Below the pieces are notes generated by a model, which was given only the letters and a program-made list of their open reading frames with translations, made no database searches and was not told where the DNA came from. Positions 39,253 through 46,390 of a stretch of 64,000 nucleotides of DNA are shown here, piece by piece. This DNA is from a virus, in IMG/VR virus record IMGVR_UViG_3300047557_002442, positions 37,220 through 101,219 of that record; one strand, written 5' to 3'. Within the stretch, counting starts at the first letter, position 1. Every line of letters begins with the position of its first letter. The translations under genes were made by a program, and so were the position numbers.

Positions 39253-39706
39253 AATTTTTTTCCTTCAATGTTTTTTCATTAGCACGAGCAAAGTCAATTA
39301 CCCAATTATCAGAATCTGTTTTATCGTGATTTTCCCATATCTCTTCATCACTCAATGATTGCCATGTAGCAGGAATTGGAAATTTTTTGTTAGTTTCTAA
39401 ACATTGGTTATATCCCATTTCCCAATATTCATTTAACAATTCTTGATTAGGATGGGTGTAGAGTGGGATAGGTTCTGAACCTTTAGGTAATTGCTTTTTG
39501 GTTTCTGCAATGGCAGTAAAACTACCCATCTTTGACATCCACGCTACAGGCCCTTGCTTCTCTGCTTCTGCTAGTGCTTCTTTGCATTTAGCCAATGCAT
39601 CTTTTCCAGCATTCCATTTACCACCTTTAGTCCATTTCTCTATCTTCATACAGGCATTATCCAACGCTTCAATCGCCATCTTTAATGCTTCAATCTGTTT
39701 GTTCAT
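39245..39706 (-). CDS. Conserved phage protein (PVAW / PLYTHP type)
   Basis: 153 aa. A helical, alanine-rich N-terminus with Cys and Lys (KCKEALAEAEKQ), then GPVAWMS and PIPLYTHPNQ, both hallmarks of phage proteins found in early regions of many tailed phages, followed by a C-terminal WENHDKTDSD helix. Function unknown. Confidence 0.6.
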   Translation of the reverse strand: MNKQIEALKMAIEALDNACMKIEKWTKGGKWNAGKDALAKCKEALAEAEKQGPVAWMSKMGSFTAIAETKKQLPKGSEPIPLYTHPNQELLNEYWEMGYNQCLETNKKFPIPATWQSLSDEEIWENHDKTDSDNWVIDFARANEKTLKEKNYG

Positions 39707-39896
39707 GCTCGTATGCGCCTGTTAGTAATCCTATTGCATAAAGATAAATTGTTATTTCTGTAACGAGTGATGGAAACGTGAACCAATCCTGTATATTACA
39801 TTTTTCAATTAACCAATATGAACCTAGCCACACATTCGTGACAAATAGACTGAGTCCTACAAACTTTTGATTTTCAATATACCAGTTAGGCAACAT
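39690..39896 (-). CDS. Small membrane protein
   Basis: ATG at 39896. MLPNWYIENQKFVGLSLFVT then two hydrophobic segments (LFVTNVWLGSYWL; ITIYLYAIGLLTG). Overlaps both neighbours by 11-17 bases. No family. Confidence 0.5.
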   Translation of the reverse strand: MLPNWYIENQKFVGLSLFVTNVWLGSYWLIEKCNIQDWFTFPSLVTEITIYLYAIGLLTGAYEHEQTD

Positions 39897-40086
39897 TATC
39901 ACTCTCTGTATTCAAAGGTTGACCGGTCACTGGATCAAACTTCCATGTTTTTGATTCCCTCAACGATCTCTCAAAGAGACCTTTGATTTGACTTAGTAAT
40001 TTCTTTTCCACATCATGTAATCGCTCAATCTCTTGGGATTGCCATTGGATATAATCGCCTTGTGTTTTAACATCGCTTAAATTCAT
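39886..40086 (-). CDS. 66-aa helical hypothetical protein
   Basis: ATG at 40086 (GAAAGGAATCAAC upstream). MNLSDVKTQGDYIQWQSQEIERL, coiled-coil, then DPVTGQPLN. No family. Confidence 0.5.
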   Translation of the reverse strand: MNLSDVKTQGDYIQWQSQEIERLHDVEKKLLSQIKGLFERSLRESKTWKFDPVTGQPLNTESDNVA

Positions 40087-40102
40087 GTTGATTCCTTTCT
40101 GT

Positions 40103-40576
40103 TTATTCATAATCACCCATCTCTACAGACAGCCGTATCAACTTGTCTAATGCTTCTTCTCTTAAGTATGCTTCTTTGATTGCAATAGCATCCTCTAGTG
40201 CATTGTGAGGAATTGCTGACTCGTATGGTGGTAGTCTACGACAGACTTCCATTGTGAATCGTGTTGCAATGTTCATCATGTTACCTGGACTTGTATGTAA
40301 GACATCACAGAAGTACTTAATGTCATCAGGCCAGTCAGCAATCAAATGTATACTCTTATAATCTTTCAAGTATTCCCAAAGACGTTCATGAAACTCGTGT
40401 AATGGAATTGGTGCTTTGTGAAGGATAGGAAGTACATTCTTTACAACCCATGGGTCACACTCTAAAGGTTTAAACTCCAGCACTTCATAAAAGACTTTGT
40501 CATTCTCATCAATGATTGCCATTGAGATTAGATCACCTTTGAAATTCGTAAACTCTGTATCAATCCATAGTTTCAT
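40103..40576 (-). CDS. DnaQ-like 3'-5' exonuclease
   Basis: 157 aa. DEDDh pattern: WIDTEFTNF (Asp/Glu), HLIADWPDDIKYF (second Asp), and HNALEDAIAIKEAY (His and final Asp). Small stand-alone exonucleases of this type occur in T4-like phages (like DexA, but shorter) and may trim 3' ends or degrade host nucleic acid. Confidence 0.75.
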   Translation of the reverse strand: MKLWIDTEFTNFKGDLISMAIIDENDKVFYEVLEFKPLECDPWVVKNVLPILHKAPIPLHEFHERLWEYLKDYKSIHLIADWPDDIKYFCDVLHTSPGNMMNIATRFTMEVCRRLPPYESAIPHNALEDAIAIKEAYLREEALDKLIRLSVEMGDYE

Positions 40577-41209
40577 TTAAGTCCACAATCCTCTATAATA
40601 TTTTCCAAACAACATCAAACCATTCTCTATTGCTTTGTCATGTTTCTTGAGACCGTCCCAATCAACAACCGACTCTCTTTTCCATCTTACTGGAATCAAT
40701 CCGTTCTCATCAGCTTCACGATTGTCCCAATCTATCTCACCATACTCATGCCAGTAAGGTTCTTCATAGTTGTCATGAGTGAGTTGTTCAAATGCCCAAA
40801 TCATCTCATCCATAATCCAGTTCCAACGTTCGTGATTGTATGAACCTGTTTCGTTGTAGGTGTGGTTATCAGTCTCTGTTTGGAATCTAAAGTACCAAGG
40901 TCCGTCAGCATGATCAGTCCAAGGACAACCCATCTTCTGTTGTTTGACCTGTTTCAACATAGCAAGTATGATGGGACTCAAAGTACTATCCATAGACCAC
41001 GTATCATAGTAGTCGATCTTAACATAGTCAATCTTTGGATGTACTTTATCTAAGAACCACTGAATAGCTATCATGATAGGCTTTAGTACTGTATGTAGTC
41101 CTATCACCCAAGGTTCGGAGTAATCAATCTCACGCCAGAAACAAATCTTTTCAGCTATTGTGTATGGTGACAGCCAATGGTCACGATATCCGCTTTTGTA
41201 TATTTTCAT
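40577..41209 (-). CDS. Conserved phage protein, unknown function
   Basis: 210 aa, aromatic-rich. DYYDTWSMDSTLSPIILAMLKQVK and ERWNWIMDEMIWAFEQ are strongly conserved features of a protein present in many unrelated marine and enteric phages, never assigned a function as far as I know. It abuts the exonuclease gene. Confidence 0.65.
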   Translation of the reverse strand: MKIYKSGYRDHWLSPYTIAEKICFWREIDYSEPWVIGLHTVLKPIMIAIQWFLDKVHPKIDYVKIDYYDTWSMDSTLSPIILAMLKQVKQQKMGCPWTDHADGPWYFRFQTETDNHTYNETGSYNHERWNWIMDEMIWAFEQLTHDNYEEPYWHEYGEIDWDNREADENGLIPVRWKRESVVDWDGLKKHDKAIENGLMLFGKYYRGLWT

Positions 41210-41210
41210 G

Positions 41211-41375
41211 TTACTTCCTCACACATGTCCAACGAGCTCTTCTACCAGTCAGCTCATACATCTTTGCACCAGCAACTTCACAACTCTCACGACCATCAAA
41301 CTCTTGCATTACGAGTGTCTGGTGTGTATCACCAGCATAAAGTTGTATGTATACCATTAAAACCCAAATAGTCAT
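41211..41375 (-). CDS. 54-aa hypothetical protein with hydrophobic N-terminus
   Basis: MTIWVLMVYIQLYAGDTHQT then VMQEFDGRESCEVAGAKMYEL, ends WTCVRK. The short N-terminal hydrophobic helix and two cysteines suggest a secreted or membrane-tethered peptide. Shares one base with the upstream gene. Confidence 0.5.
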   Translation of the reverse strand: MTIWVLMVYIQLYAGDTHQTLVMQEFDGRESCEVAGAKMYELTGRRARWTCVRK

Positions 41376-41560
41376 TACACATCCTCCAACACTTTTAATT
41401 GTTTACTAAACCACCACATGCCTATGTACGCTAACCAGTCAATTGCATCATCTTTTGTATCGAAGAATGGTGACATTGGGTCATCAGCAGAACCACCTTC
41501 TTTAATCCAGACCCATCCATCATCATACTCATCATAGATTAAATTCAACTTGTACTCCAT
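41375..41560 (-). CDS. 61-aa hypothetical protein
   Basis: MEYKLNLIYDEYDDGWVWIKEGGSA then a WLAYIGMWWF aromatic helix. Overlaps the upstream gene by 16 bases. No family. Confidence 0.5.
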   Translation of the reverse strand: MEYKLNLIYDEYDDGWVWIKEGGSADDPMSPFFDTKDDAIDWLAYIGMWWFSKQLKVLEDV

Positions 41561-41829
41561 TTGACCCCTAATGCTTTCATCATTATTCTACGTATGATGT
41601 TAGGTTTCTTTTGAACTTTCAGAATGATGTTCTCAGGTTCGATATTGATAGTCACGTTGGTCCAGCTCAGGTTTGAAGCCGTTGTGATACCAGTACCATC
41701 TGATACAAGTATTCTGCCATCTAAAAAGTCTTCGTTTGTAAGCACACGTTTATGACAACGTTCGTAGTCTAAGTCTAATGGAATTTGCTCTACTAGTGGC
41801 CAAAAGAAATCAATTCTTAGTTGTTCCAT
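41545..41829 (-). CDS. 94-aa hypothetical protein
   Basis: MEQLRIDFFWPLVEQIPLDLDYERCHKRVLT, central TITTASN-like beta, basic C-terminal helix. First gene behind the early promoter at 41851-41879. No family. Confidence 0.5.
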   Translation of the reverse strand: MEQLRIDFFWPLVEQIPLDLDYERCHKRVLTNEDFLDGRILVSDGTGITTASNLSWTNVTINIEPENIILKVQKKPNIIRRIMMKALGVKWSTS

Positions 41830-41850
41830 ACAATCTCCTTCACATCAATC

Positions 41851-41879
41851 ATTATCCATAAAAGTATTAAATAAGTCAA
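41851..41879 (-). promoter_or_regulatory. Early promoter
   Basis: -35 TTGACT, 17 bp, -10 GATAAT. It points away from the plus-strand gene that starts at 41921. Confidence 0.75.
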
Positions 41880-41920
41880 CATAAGTAATAGTATAGAAAC
41901 ACTTTGGAATAACTTTTACT

Positions 41921-42523
41921 ATGAAATGTATCTTTTTAGTAACACACAAACTAAACAAGACTAAGACAGTCTCTGTTACGAATGGTGAAAAGGATATATT
42001 CGCTCTCTATTCACCTCGTGAAAATCTAATCGAGCTTCTTGAAAAGGTCGATGACAACTTACTTGACTATAGACTAGACTTCTGGAAAGAACAACACGTT
42101 CCTAAGTTTATTGTCAAGCCAACTCCTGAACCAAAACCACCTAAGAAAAAGAAACGTAAGAAGTATAGACTCTCTGCTAAAGGTCGTAAGGAACGTAGCA
42201 AACGAATGAAACTTAACAATCCTAACAAGGATGGTTGGAGACCTAGTCAACGTGAAAAAATGTCTGAACGAATGAAGGGCAATCAGTATGCCAAAGGTAA
42301 GACTCGTGACGAGGAAACAAGGAAGTGGTATTCGTACTTACGTAGCCTTCAAAAACCTAATCTAGGTAAGAAGTGGATTCACAATCCTTATACAAAAGAA
42401 GAACGATTCCTAGACCCAGGTCAGCCTATGCCACCAGACTTCCGCTATGGTAGAAACCCAGAGTTTATGGAAGAACTTATGATGCAGAAACTAGCGAAGC
42501 AGAATTACAAAGGTGGATGGTAA
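41921..42523 (+). CDS. Basic DNA-binding-like protein with NUMOD3-type motifs
   Basis: 200 aa, the only plus-strand gene in a minus-strand block. A variable N-terminal domain, a Lys/Pro linker (PEPKPPKKKKRKKYRLS), then helix repeats KGRKERSKRM, SQREKMSERMKGNQYAKG resembling NUMOD3 DNA-binding motifs of homing endonucleases. No GIY-YIG or HNH catalytic core is visible. Weak TTGGAATAAC site. Possibly a remnant or specialised relative of a homing-endonuclease gene. Confidence 0.55.
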   Translation: MKCIFLVTHKLNKTKTVSVTNGEKDIFALYSPRENLIELLEKVDDNLLDYRLDFWKEQHVPKFIVKPTPEPKPPKKKKRKKYRLSAKGRKERSKRMKLNNPNKDGWRPSQREKMSERMKGNQYAKGKTRDEETRKWYSYLRSLQKPNLGKKWIHNPYTKEERFLDPGQPMPPDFRYGRNPEFMEELMMQKLAKQNYKGGW

Positions 42524-42546
42524 AAGCCCCACAGAACGTGGGGCTT
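42524..42546. terminator. Bidirectional hairpin terminator
   Basis: AAGCCCCAC (42524-42532), loop of five, GTGGGGCTT (42538-42546). It begins at the stop codon of the plus-strand gene; read on the minus strand it is followed by TTTT, so it also ends the 42.8-kb transcript. Confidence 0.75.
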
Positions 42547-42581
42547 CGACCTACTAGGAGTTTTTATGAATCGCTACGATA

Positions 42582-42839
42582 TTAGATACCGTATGTCATA
42601 GCACGGTAGCCAGCAGCTACCAATGCACGTGATGGACTGCCTAAGCGATACTTAGTAGTCTCTACACCACGAGAGTTTACTTTACGGTTAGCATAGATTG
42701 CCAAACCTTCTTCGTGACGTAGTGAGTGAATAACAGCACGTGGAGCTTTGATCTTATATTGACCAGAGATTTGTGCTTCAGTTAATTCTTTACCTGCTTG
42801 GAACGCTTTACGCAATACATCTTTTTGACTCATTTTCAT
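42582..42839 (-). CDS. 85-aa winged-helix-like basic protein
   Basis: ATG at 42839 (AAGGATGTAAGT upstream). MSQKDVLRKAFQAGKELTEAQISGQYKIKAPRAVIHSLRHEEGL with YANRKVNSRGVETTKYRLG: a helix-turn-helix plus wing plan often seen in phage DNA-binding proteins. Own early promoter upstream. Confidence 0.6.
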   Translation of the reverse strand: MKMSQKDVLRKAFQAGKELTEAQISGQYKIKAPRAVIHSLRHEEGLAIYANRKVNSRGVETTKYRLGSPSRALVAAGYRAMTYGI

Positions 42840-42881
42840 ACTTACATCCTTTTCAAAAGTTAACATTACAAAAGAAATACT

Positions 42882-42910
42882 ACTATACTACACTTTATTA
42901 TAAAAGTCAA
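42882..42910 (-). promoter_or_regulatory. Early promoter inside a gene's 3' end
   Basis: -35 TTGACT, 17 bp, -10 TATAGT, overlapping the last codons and stop of the 79-aa gene; drives the winged-helix-like gene. Confidence 0.7.
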
Positions 42911-43127
42911 CAGCATCATATTCTTGTTCTAATACTTCTACTTCTGTCCACGCTGCTAAATGGACTAACTCTTTGTTTTTATTGTAACAACGAGAATACA
43001 TCCCATCAATCTTTTCAAACTTCAGCACTTCATTTTGTTTAGCTGGAATTGCTCTGTATTGTGGTACTGTTACTTTCTCGTCAATGATTCTAATTAGTTT
43101 GTTTCTTGGAACTTCGTATAACTTCAT
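42888..43127 (-). CDS. 79-aa hypothetical protein
   Basis: MKLYEVPRNKLIRIIDEKVTVPQ, basic/beta-rich, with AVDFYNKV at the end coinciding with a promoter. Overlaps the upstream gene by four bases. No family, though KLYEVPRNT-like starts occur in phages. Confidence 0.5.
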   Translation of the reverse strand: MKLYEVPRNKLIRIIDEKVTVPQYRAIPAKQNEVLKFEKIDGMYSRCYNKNKELVHLAAWTEVEVLEQEYDAVDFYNKV

Positions 43128-43387
43128 ACACCTAGACCCATTCCTGCCAGAATGAAGTCCTGCGCTTTCTTGAGCTTACTTGCTCTATTGCGAGTACTCA
43201 TAATTGCAAGTACGATTTGGTCTTTACGTGGTTGATGACCACCACCTGCCTGTACTACTTCACAGCAAAAGGTTTCAAACTCATCGTCACCCATAGTTTC
43301 AAATGCTGTGTATAGATTCTTGAGAGTGTCTTCTCCCAATGTATCATTCTTTAAACGTGGCTTACTTGATGTTTGTGTATCAAACAC
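43124..43387 (-). CDS. 87-aa hypothetical protein
   Basis: Basic N-terminus, helical core with two adjacent cysteines (FCCEVVQAGGG), ends AGMGLGV. Overlaps neighbours. No family. Confidence 0.5.
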   Translation of the reverse strand: MFDTQTSSKPRLKNDTLGEDTLKNLYTAFETMGDDEFETFCCEVVQAGGGHQPRKDQIVLAIMSTRNRASKLKKAQDFILAGMGLGV

Positions 43388-43676
43388 TGTGTATCTCCTT
43401 GTGATATTTTAAAACTGACTCTGCTCTTGCCGAAACCCATTTGTCTTTAGGTAAATGCATTCCTGTAGTACCATCCCAGTCATAGAACTGTCTATCATAG
43501 AACTTTATGACACAACAATCCTGATGTTCTGTTTGCAGTTTAGTAAGATCATCTGCCCATTGTTGCCACTGATCATCTGAAATGATCGGATCGTCTAAGT
43601 GATAGTACAGATACGAATGTATCAACATCTGTGCTCTACGACGTTTGATTAGTTGTTTGGCTTGTTTCTTATCCAC
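43380..43676 (-). CDS. DNA-ligase-domain-like small protein (LigA Ia-type)
   Basis: 98 aa. RRRAQMLIHSYLYYHLDDPIISDDQWQQWADDLTKLQ resembles the Ia domain of NAD-dependent ligases (Tyr, then D-P-x-I-S-D, then leucine-rich helix). No catalytic KxDG is present. Similar stand-alone domains occur in phages. Confidence 0.55.
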   Translation of the reverse strand: MDKKQAKQLIKRRRAQMLIHSYLYYHLDDPIISDDQWQQWADDLTKLQTEHQDCCVIKFYDRQFYDWDGTTGMHLPKDKWVSARAESVLKYHKEIHSV

Positions 43677-43791
43677 TTATATACACCCAGCAAATAAAGA
43701 TAAAGTAAGCTAATCCCCATGCAGCACCCCAACCCATACCAATCATTATAGCTACGATTATGTTGAGAATGAATGCCATAAACTTAGACAT
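43669..43791 (-). CDS. 40-aa membrane protein
   Basis: MSKFMAFILNIIVAIMIGMGWG, then GLAYFIFICWVYISG: two short hydrophobic helices. Start and stop overlap the neighbouring genes by 8 bases, supporting the call. Confidence 0.5.
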   Translation of the reverse strand: MSKFMAFILNIIVAIMIGMGWGAAWGLAYFIFICWVYISG

Positions 43792-44050
43792 TCATATATT
43801 CCTGAATTAAACCAGCAACGATACGTTCGTCCATATTCATTAGCTGAGATATCTCTTCTATAGAATACTGTGCTCTCAAATACTCTTCAATGGTTCCTAA
43901 CGTATTTTCTAACTGTCGTTTAGTATAACTCATTTGTTTTTCCTCATCAGAAATAATACTATCTCTTTTTCTGAAATTTAAGTCAACATAGTCATCTATA
44001 CGATCCAATGCGTCAGTTTGTTCGTAGGAATCTTGGAACGGATTCACCAT
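43784..44050 (-). CDS. Small helix-turn-helix-like protein with internal promoter and start
   Basis: 88 aa from ATG 44050 (AGGAGTAGCT upstream). An early promoter lies inside codons about 22-31, and ATG 43933 has GAGGAAAAACAA before it, so a 49-aa form (MSYTKRQLENTL onward) may also be made. The C-terminal EEISQLMNMDERIVAGLIQEYM looks like a helix-turn-helix. Possibly two products from one frame. Confidence 0.55.
   Translation of the reverse strand: MVNPFQDSYEQTDALDRIDDYVDLNFRKRDSIISDEEKQMSYTKRQLENTLGTIEEYLRAQYSIEEISQLMNMDERIVAGLIQEYMNV
43958..43986 (-). promoter_or_regulatory. Early promoter inside a coding sequence
   Basis: -35 TTGACT, 17 bp, -10 GATAGT, within the N-terminal third of the 88-aa gene; would produce the short form. 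Confidence 0.65.
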
Positions 44051-44052
44051 AG

Positions 44053-44343
44053 CTACTCCTGCTTAGATTCAGCGTCATCAATAGCTCGGGTCAATATACT
44101 TAATAGAATGTCATTAGCAACTTTCTGGAACTCGTCCATCTCAGACTCAATAAATCTTGATGTACTGTATAGATTATACTCTAATAAACTCTCATCCTCT
44201 TCATTGACCTTGATGTCCTGGTATGTATATTCAATACCTTCGTACTTACCTTCTGTAATTTTGATGAATGGTATGTCATCATGCATAACAACGACATACT
44301 CAGGTATAGTTAACGTAACATCTTGAATTTCAATAGTTTTCAT
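44053..44343 (-). CDS. 96-aa acidic hypothetical protein
   Basis: MKTIEIQDVTLTIPEYVVVMHDDIPFIKI start, beta N-terminus, acidic helical C-terminus. Similar small proteins occur in T4-like phages, unassigned. Overlaps the next gene by four bases. Confidence 0.55.
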   Translation of the reverse strand: MKTIEIQDVTLTIPEYVVVMHDDIPFIKITEGKYEGIEYTYQDIKVNEEDESLLEYNLYSTSRFIESEMDEFQKVANDILLSILTRAIDDAESKQE

Positions 44344-44606
44344 TCTTCATCCTTCATAATGTGGTGATCATGCACATAGATACTAGTGATAATACCACAT
44401 GCCCCACCTATTGCTGTAAAAAGTAACACAGTTAATCCACCAGTGGCGGCATACTTAACAAAAATAAAATTTGATACACTAATCAACATACTAGTAATTG
44501 CTGCTGCAGCATACTTACTATGCATGACGTTCTTACTCTGCATTCCAAGTAATCCAACTAAAAAGAATGCTGATACGAATACTATAACACAATCCCAAAA
44601 ACTCAT
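44340..44606 (-). CDS. Membrane protein with three TM helices
   Basis: 88 aa. CVIVFVSAFFLVGLLGMQS, then AAAAITSMLISVSNFIFV, then LTVLLFTAIGGACGIITSI; ends HDHHIMKDEE. A helix-SKNV-helix plan seen in several marine phage membrane proteins. Function unknown. Confidence 0.6.
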   Translation of the reverse strand: MSFWDCVIVFVSAFFLVGLLGMQSKNVMHSKYAAAAITSMLISVSNFIFVKYAATGGLTVLLFTAIGGACGIITSIYVHDHHIMKDEE

Positions 44607-44737
44607 AATAACCCCTTGATATATTTGTACATTTGTACATAGTATCTAAATTGCTTGGGTTCGTGCGTTGGACTCGATAGAGTGCCAAACAACTCGTACA
44701 TACTATCTAAATGCTGATTTAACTCTTCATCTGTCAT
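44603..44737 (-). CDS. 44-aa hypothetical protein
   Basis: MTDEELNQHLDSMYELFGTL then RYYVQMYKYIKGLL. Its TGA overlaps the next ATG. The -10 of the nearest promoter ends two bases before its ATG, so it must be translated from readthrough of the upstream transcript. Confidence 0.45.
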   Translation of the reverse strand: MTDEELNQHLDSMYELFGTLSSPTHEPKQFRYYVQMYKYIKGLL

Positions 44738-44738
44738 A

Positions 44739-44767
44739 ATTATCTATCTGTTTAGTATTTAAGTCAA
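44739..44767 (-). promoter_or_regulatory. Early promoter
   Basis: -35 TTGACT, 17 bp, -10 GATAAT. Transcription should start inside the 44-aa ORF, so its first served gene is probably the TM protein at 44.6 kb. Confidence 0.65.
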
Positions 44768-44946
44768 CACTTCTTATACTTACCACAGTTTTCCTCATCA
44801 TACTTCTGGTTATTCTTTATGATCTGGTGTAGAATGTAGGCATTTGAGCCTATGAACACAGCGTTCTGCTGTGCAGACATATTACTACATCCACTTATCG
44901 TTATAGAAAGCAATAAGCTCATTAGCACCTTTGTCTTGCCGTTCAT
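44764..44946 (-). CDS. 60-aa lipoprotein
   Basis: Signal and lipobox SITISGC (Cys20), mature part short with NNQKYDEENCGKYKKC. GGAG about 11 bases upstream. Overlaps the metalloprotease-like gene by 62 bases. Could be an outer-membrane or immunity lipoprotein; unknown. Confidence 0.55.
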   Translation of the reverse strand: MNGKTKVLMSLLLSITISGCSNMSAQQNAVFIGSNAYILHQIIKNNQKYDEENCGKYKKC

Positions 44947-45406
44947 ACGCTTCTTTCTCCCATGGTTGGTTCATATACGCATTATGTGTGGTTCCCATAT
45001 TCATACACTTCTTTTGTTCCCACATCCAACATGCTTTATTCATATTCCATTCCAAGCGCTTAGTCATATACTGTTCAGCATGCACAAGTTCATGTGCCAT
45101 AGTCTTAGCAAGACGTGACAATCGTTGGTTTATGTTGAAGTCAATCTCTACACAAATATACTTATTGTTTCCTACACATCTACCAGCTACACCATTGGCC
45201 TTGATATGTCGTAGTACAAACTTGATAGGTAGTTTCTTTTTGACTTTTGCGTTGATCTTAGGTACAAGTGTACGCTTCGCAGCCTTACAGACTCTGCGGA
45301 ACTCATTTATCATCTTTTCTGCATTGATAGTGGAATACTTCACCTGGTGTGAAACATACACGTTTGTATCTATTTCTACATCTGATGGTTTAATATATGT
45401 CGTCAT
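44885..45406 (-). CDS. SprT-like zinc metalloprotease-like protein
   Basis: 173 aa. TMAHELVHAEQY carries the HExxH zinc-protease motif (residues about 107-111), with PWEKEAYERQ downstream supplying the third ligand region. The N-terminal half is basic. A second HExxH protein with the same PWE-EAYER tail is encoded at 60.3 kb. Cellular target unknown. Confidence 0.75.
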   Translation of the reverse strand: MTTYIKPSDVEIDTNVYVSHQVKYSTINAEKMINEFRRVCKAAKRTLVPKINAKVKKKLPIKFVLRHIKANGVAGRCVGNNKYICVEIDFNINQRLSRLAKTMAHELVHAEQYMTKRLEWNMNKACWMWEQKKCMNMGTTHNAYMNQPWEKEAYERQDKGANELIAFYNDKWM

Positions 45407-45427
45407 TCTGTCTCCTTAACTTTAGTC

Positions 45428-45456
45428 ATTATCGAATGAATAGAATATTAAGTCAA
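45428..45456 (-). promoter_or_regulatory. Early promoter
   Basis: -35 TTGACT, 17 bp, -10 GATAAT; drives the SprT-like gene and follows the tRNA array. Confidence 0.75.
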
Positions 45457-45469
45457 CACTGAGAGTTGA

Positions 45470-45548
45470 TGGTGGGTCCCGTGGGATTCGAACCCACTAT
45501 CTATCGGTTATGAGCCGATTGCTTATACCAGATTTAAGCTTGAGACCC
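45470..45548 (-). tRNA. tRNA-Met or tRNA-Ile2 (CAT)
   Basis: Acceptor GGGTCTC/GGGACCC with one G-T pair, A73, encoded CCA; anticodon CAT in loop CTCATAA. One of three CAT tRNAs here, which fits the usual Met/fMet/Ile2 set; which is which cannot be decided from the gene. Confidence 0.85.
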
Positions 45549-45550
45549 TT

Positions 45551-45624
45551 TGGAGCGGGATAAGGGAATCGAACCCTCACCAAAAGATTGGAAATCTTTT
45601 GTTCTGCCATTAAACTAATCCCGC
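45551..45624 (-). tRNA. tRNA-Gly (TCC)
   Basis: Acceptor GCGGGAT/ATCCCGC, discriminator T, CCA encoded, anticodon TCC. Confidence 0.9.
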
Positions 45625-45815
45625 AGTCCAACTGTTAGCAACTTATGTCCTCACCGTTGGCGTTTGGACGGCCTAATACGTTTAGGAAGACGTTTGGGAG
45701 TTATCCTCCCTAATGACCGAATCCTCATACGTCTATAAGGCAATAACTGTAAATTCAGTTTAGCATTTGCACCCTGACACTACATCGCAGGACAAAGTGG
45801 CTCGGTTCATTTATA
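45625..45815 (-). ncRNA. Candidate structured non-coding RNA in the tRNA array
   Basis: 191 bp with no gene. On the minus strand an outer stem AGACGT/ACGTCT encloses GGGAG-CTCCC and is followed by CCTAA-TTAGG, then a CCGT..ACGG element. Position within the tRNA transcript recalls the T4 stable RNAs C and D. No homology claimed. Confidence 0.35.
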
Positions 45816-46382
45816 CTATGCTGCAAATCTTGAATATCTTGGTAGCTTAGCCTTCAAGTAATCCATTTGGTCAGCAACAACGTTTCTGTTTTGTAAAATA
45901 AAATGTTCCCAACGACATGGTCTATATGGAACATACAGTAAGTGCATTTTAGCTTCTTCTGGTGTTCTGTTAGACTTTGTTTCGTTACAGTCCTTACATG
46001 CAGTTACAGAGTTTTCCCAAGCATTAGTACCACCACGACTTTTTGGAAGTACATGGTCTCTTGTTAGCTTTTCAGGATGAAACTCTCCACCGCAGTAGGC
46101 ACAGATATGATGGTCTCTACGGAACAGTAAATGGTTGCCATGTGTATTGATAGTTGGTCTATCAAACCGACGTTTGCATTCACCTTCAATAGCGATAATA
46201 GATTTGGCAACAATCACACTACGGTCGCCAGTTTTTCTTTGAGTACCACCATGGAACGTAGCTATGTCATCACCTAGCTCCCATACTACTTTGTCTGATG
46301 CATAGTAGTGAATGGCTTCTTCCATAGAAAGCCATTTGAATGGATTGCCAGCAATGTCCAAACCTAATATTCTAACGTCCAC
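45816..46382 (-). CDS. HNH endonuclease
   Basis: 188 aa from GTG 46382 (AGGAGATATC upstream). The C-terminal HNH domain has CAYCGG, LTRDHVLPKSRGGTNAWENSV and CKDCNETKSNRT: zinc knuckles plus the DH-N-N core. The N-terminal 90 residues are of unknown fold. Typical phage or mobile-intron type endonuclease, embedded in the tRNA array; it may be a homing enzyme or a restriction-like nuclease. Confidence 0.85.
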   Translation of the reverse strand: MDVRILGLDIAGNPFKWLSMEEAIHYYASDKVVWELGDDIATFHGGTQRKTGDRSVIVAKSIIAIEGECKRRFDRPTINTHGNHLLFRRDHHICAYCGGEFHPEKLTRDHVLPKSRGGTNAWENSVTACKDCNETKSNRTPEEAKMHLLYVPYRPCRWEHFILQNRNVVADQMDYLKAKLPRYSRFAA

Positions 46383-46390
46383 GATATCTC

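Noticed and set aside
42566-42601. 11-codon plus-strand ORF with AGGAG upstream
   Set aside because: Good site, but too short and it ends inside a minus-strand gene; may only be a remnant of a rearrangement next to the lone plus-strand gene.
43380-43676. Catalytic DNA ligase
   Set aside because: Only a LigA Ia-like segment is visible; there is no KxDG active site.
28598-45456. CRISPR-like impression from regularly recurring repeats
   Set aside because: The recurring blocks are promoters plus leaders between genes, with very uneven spacing and coding sequence between them.
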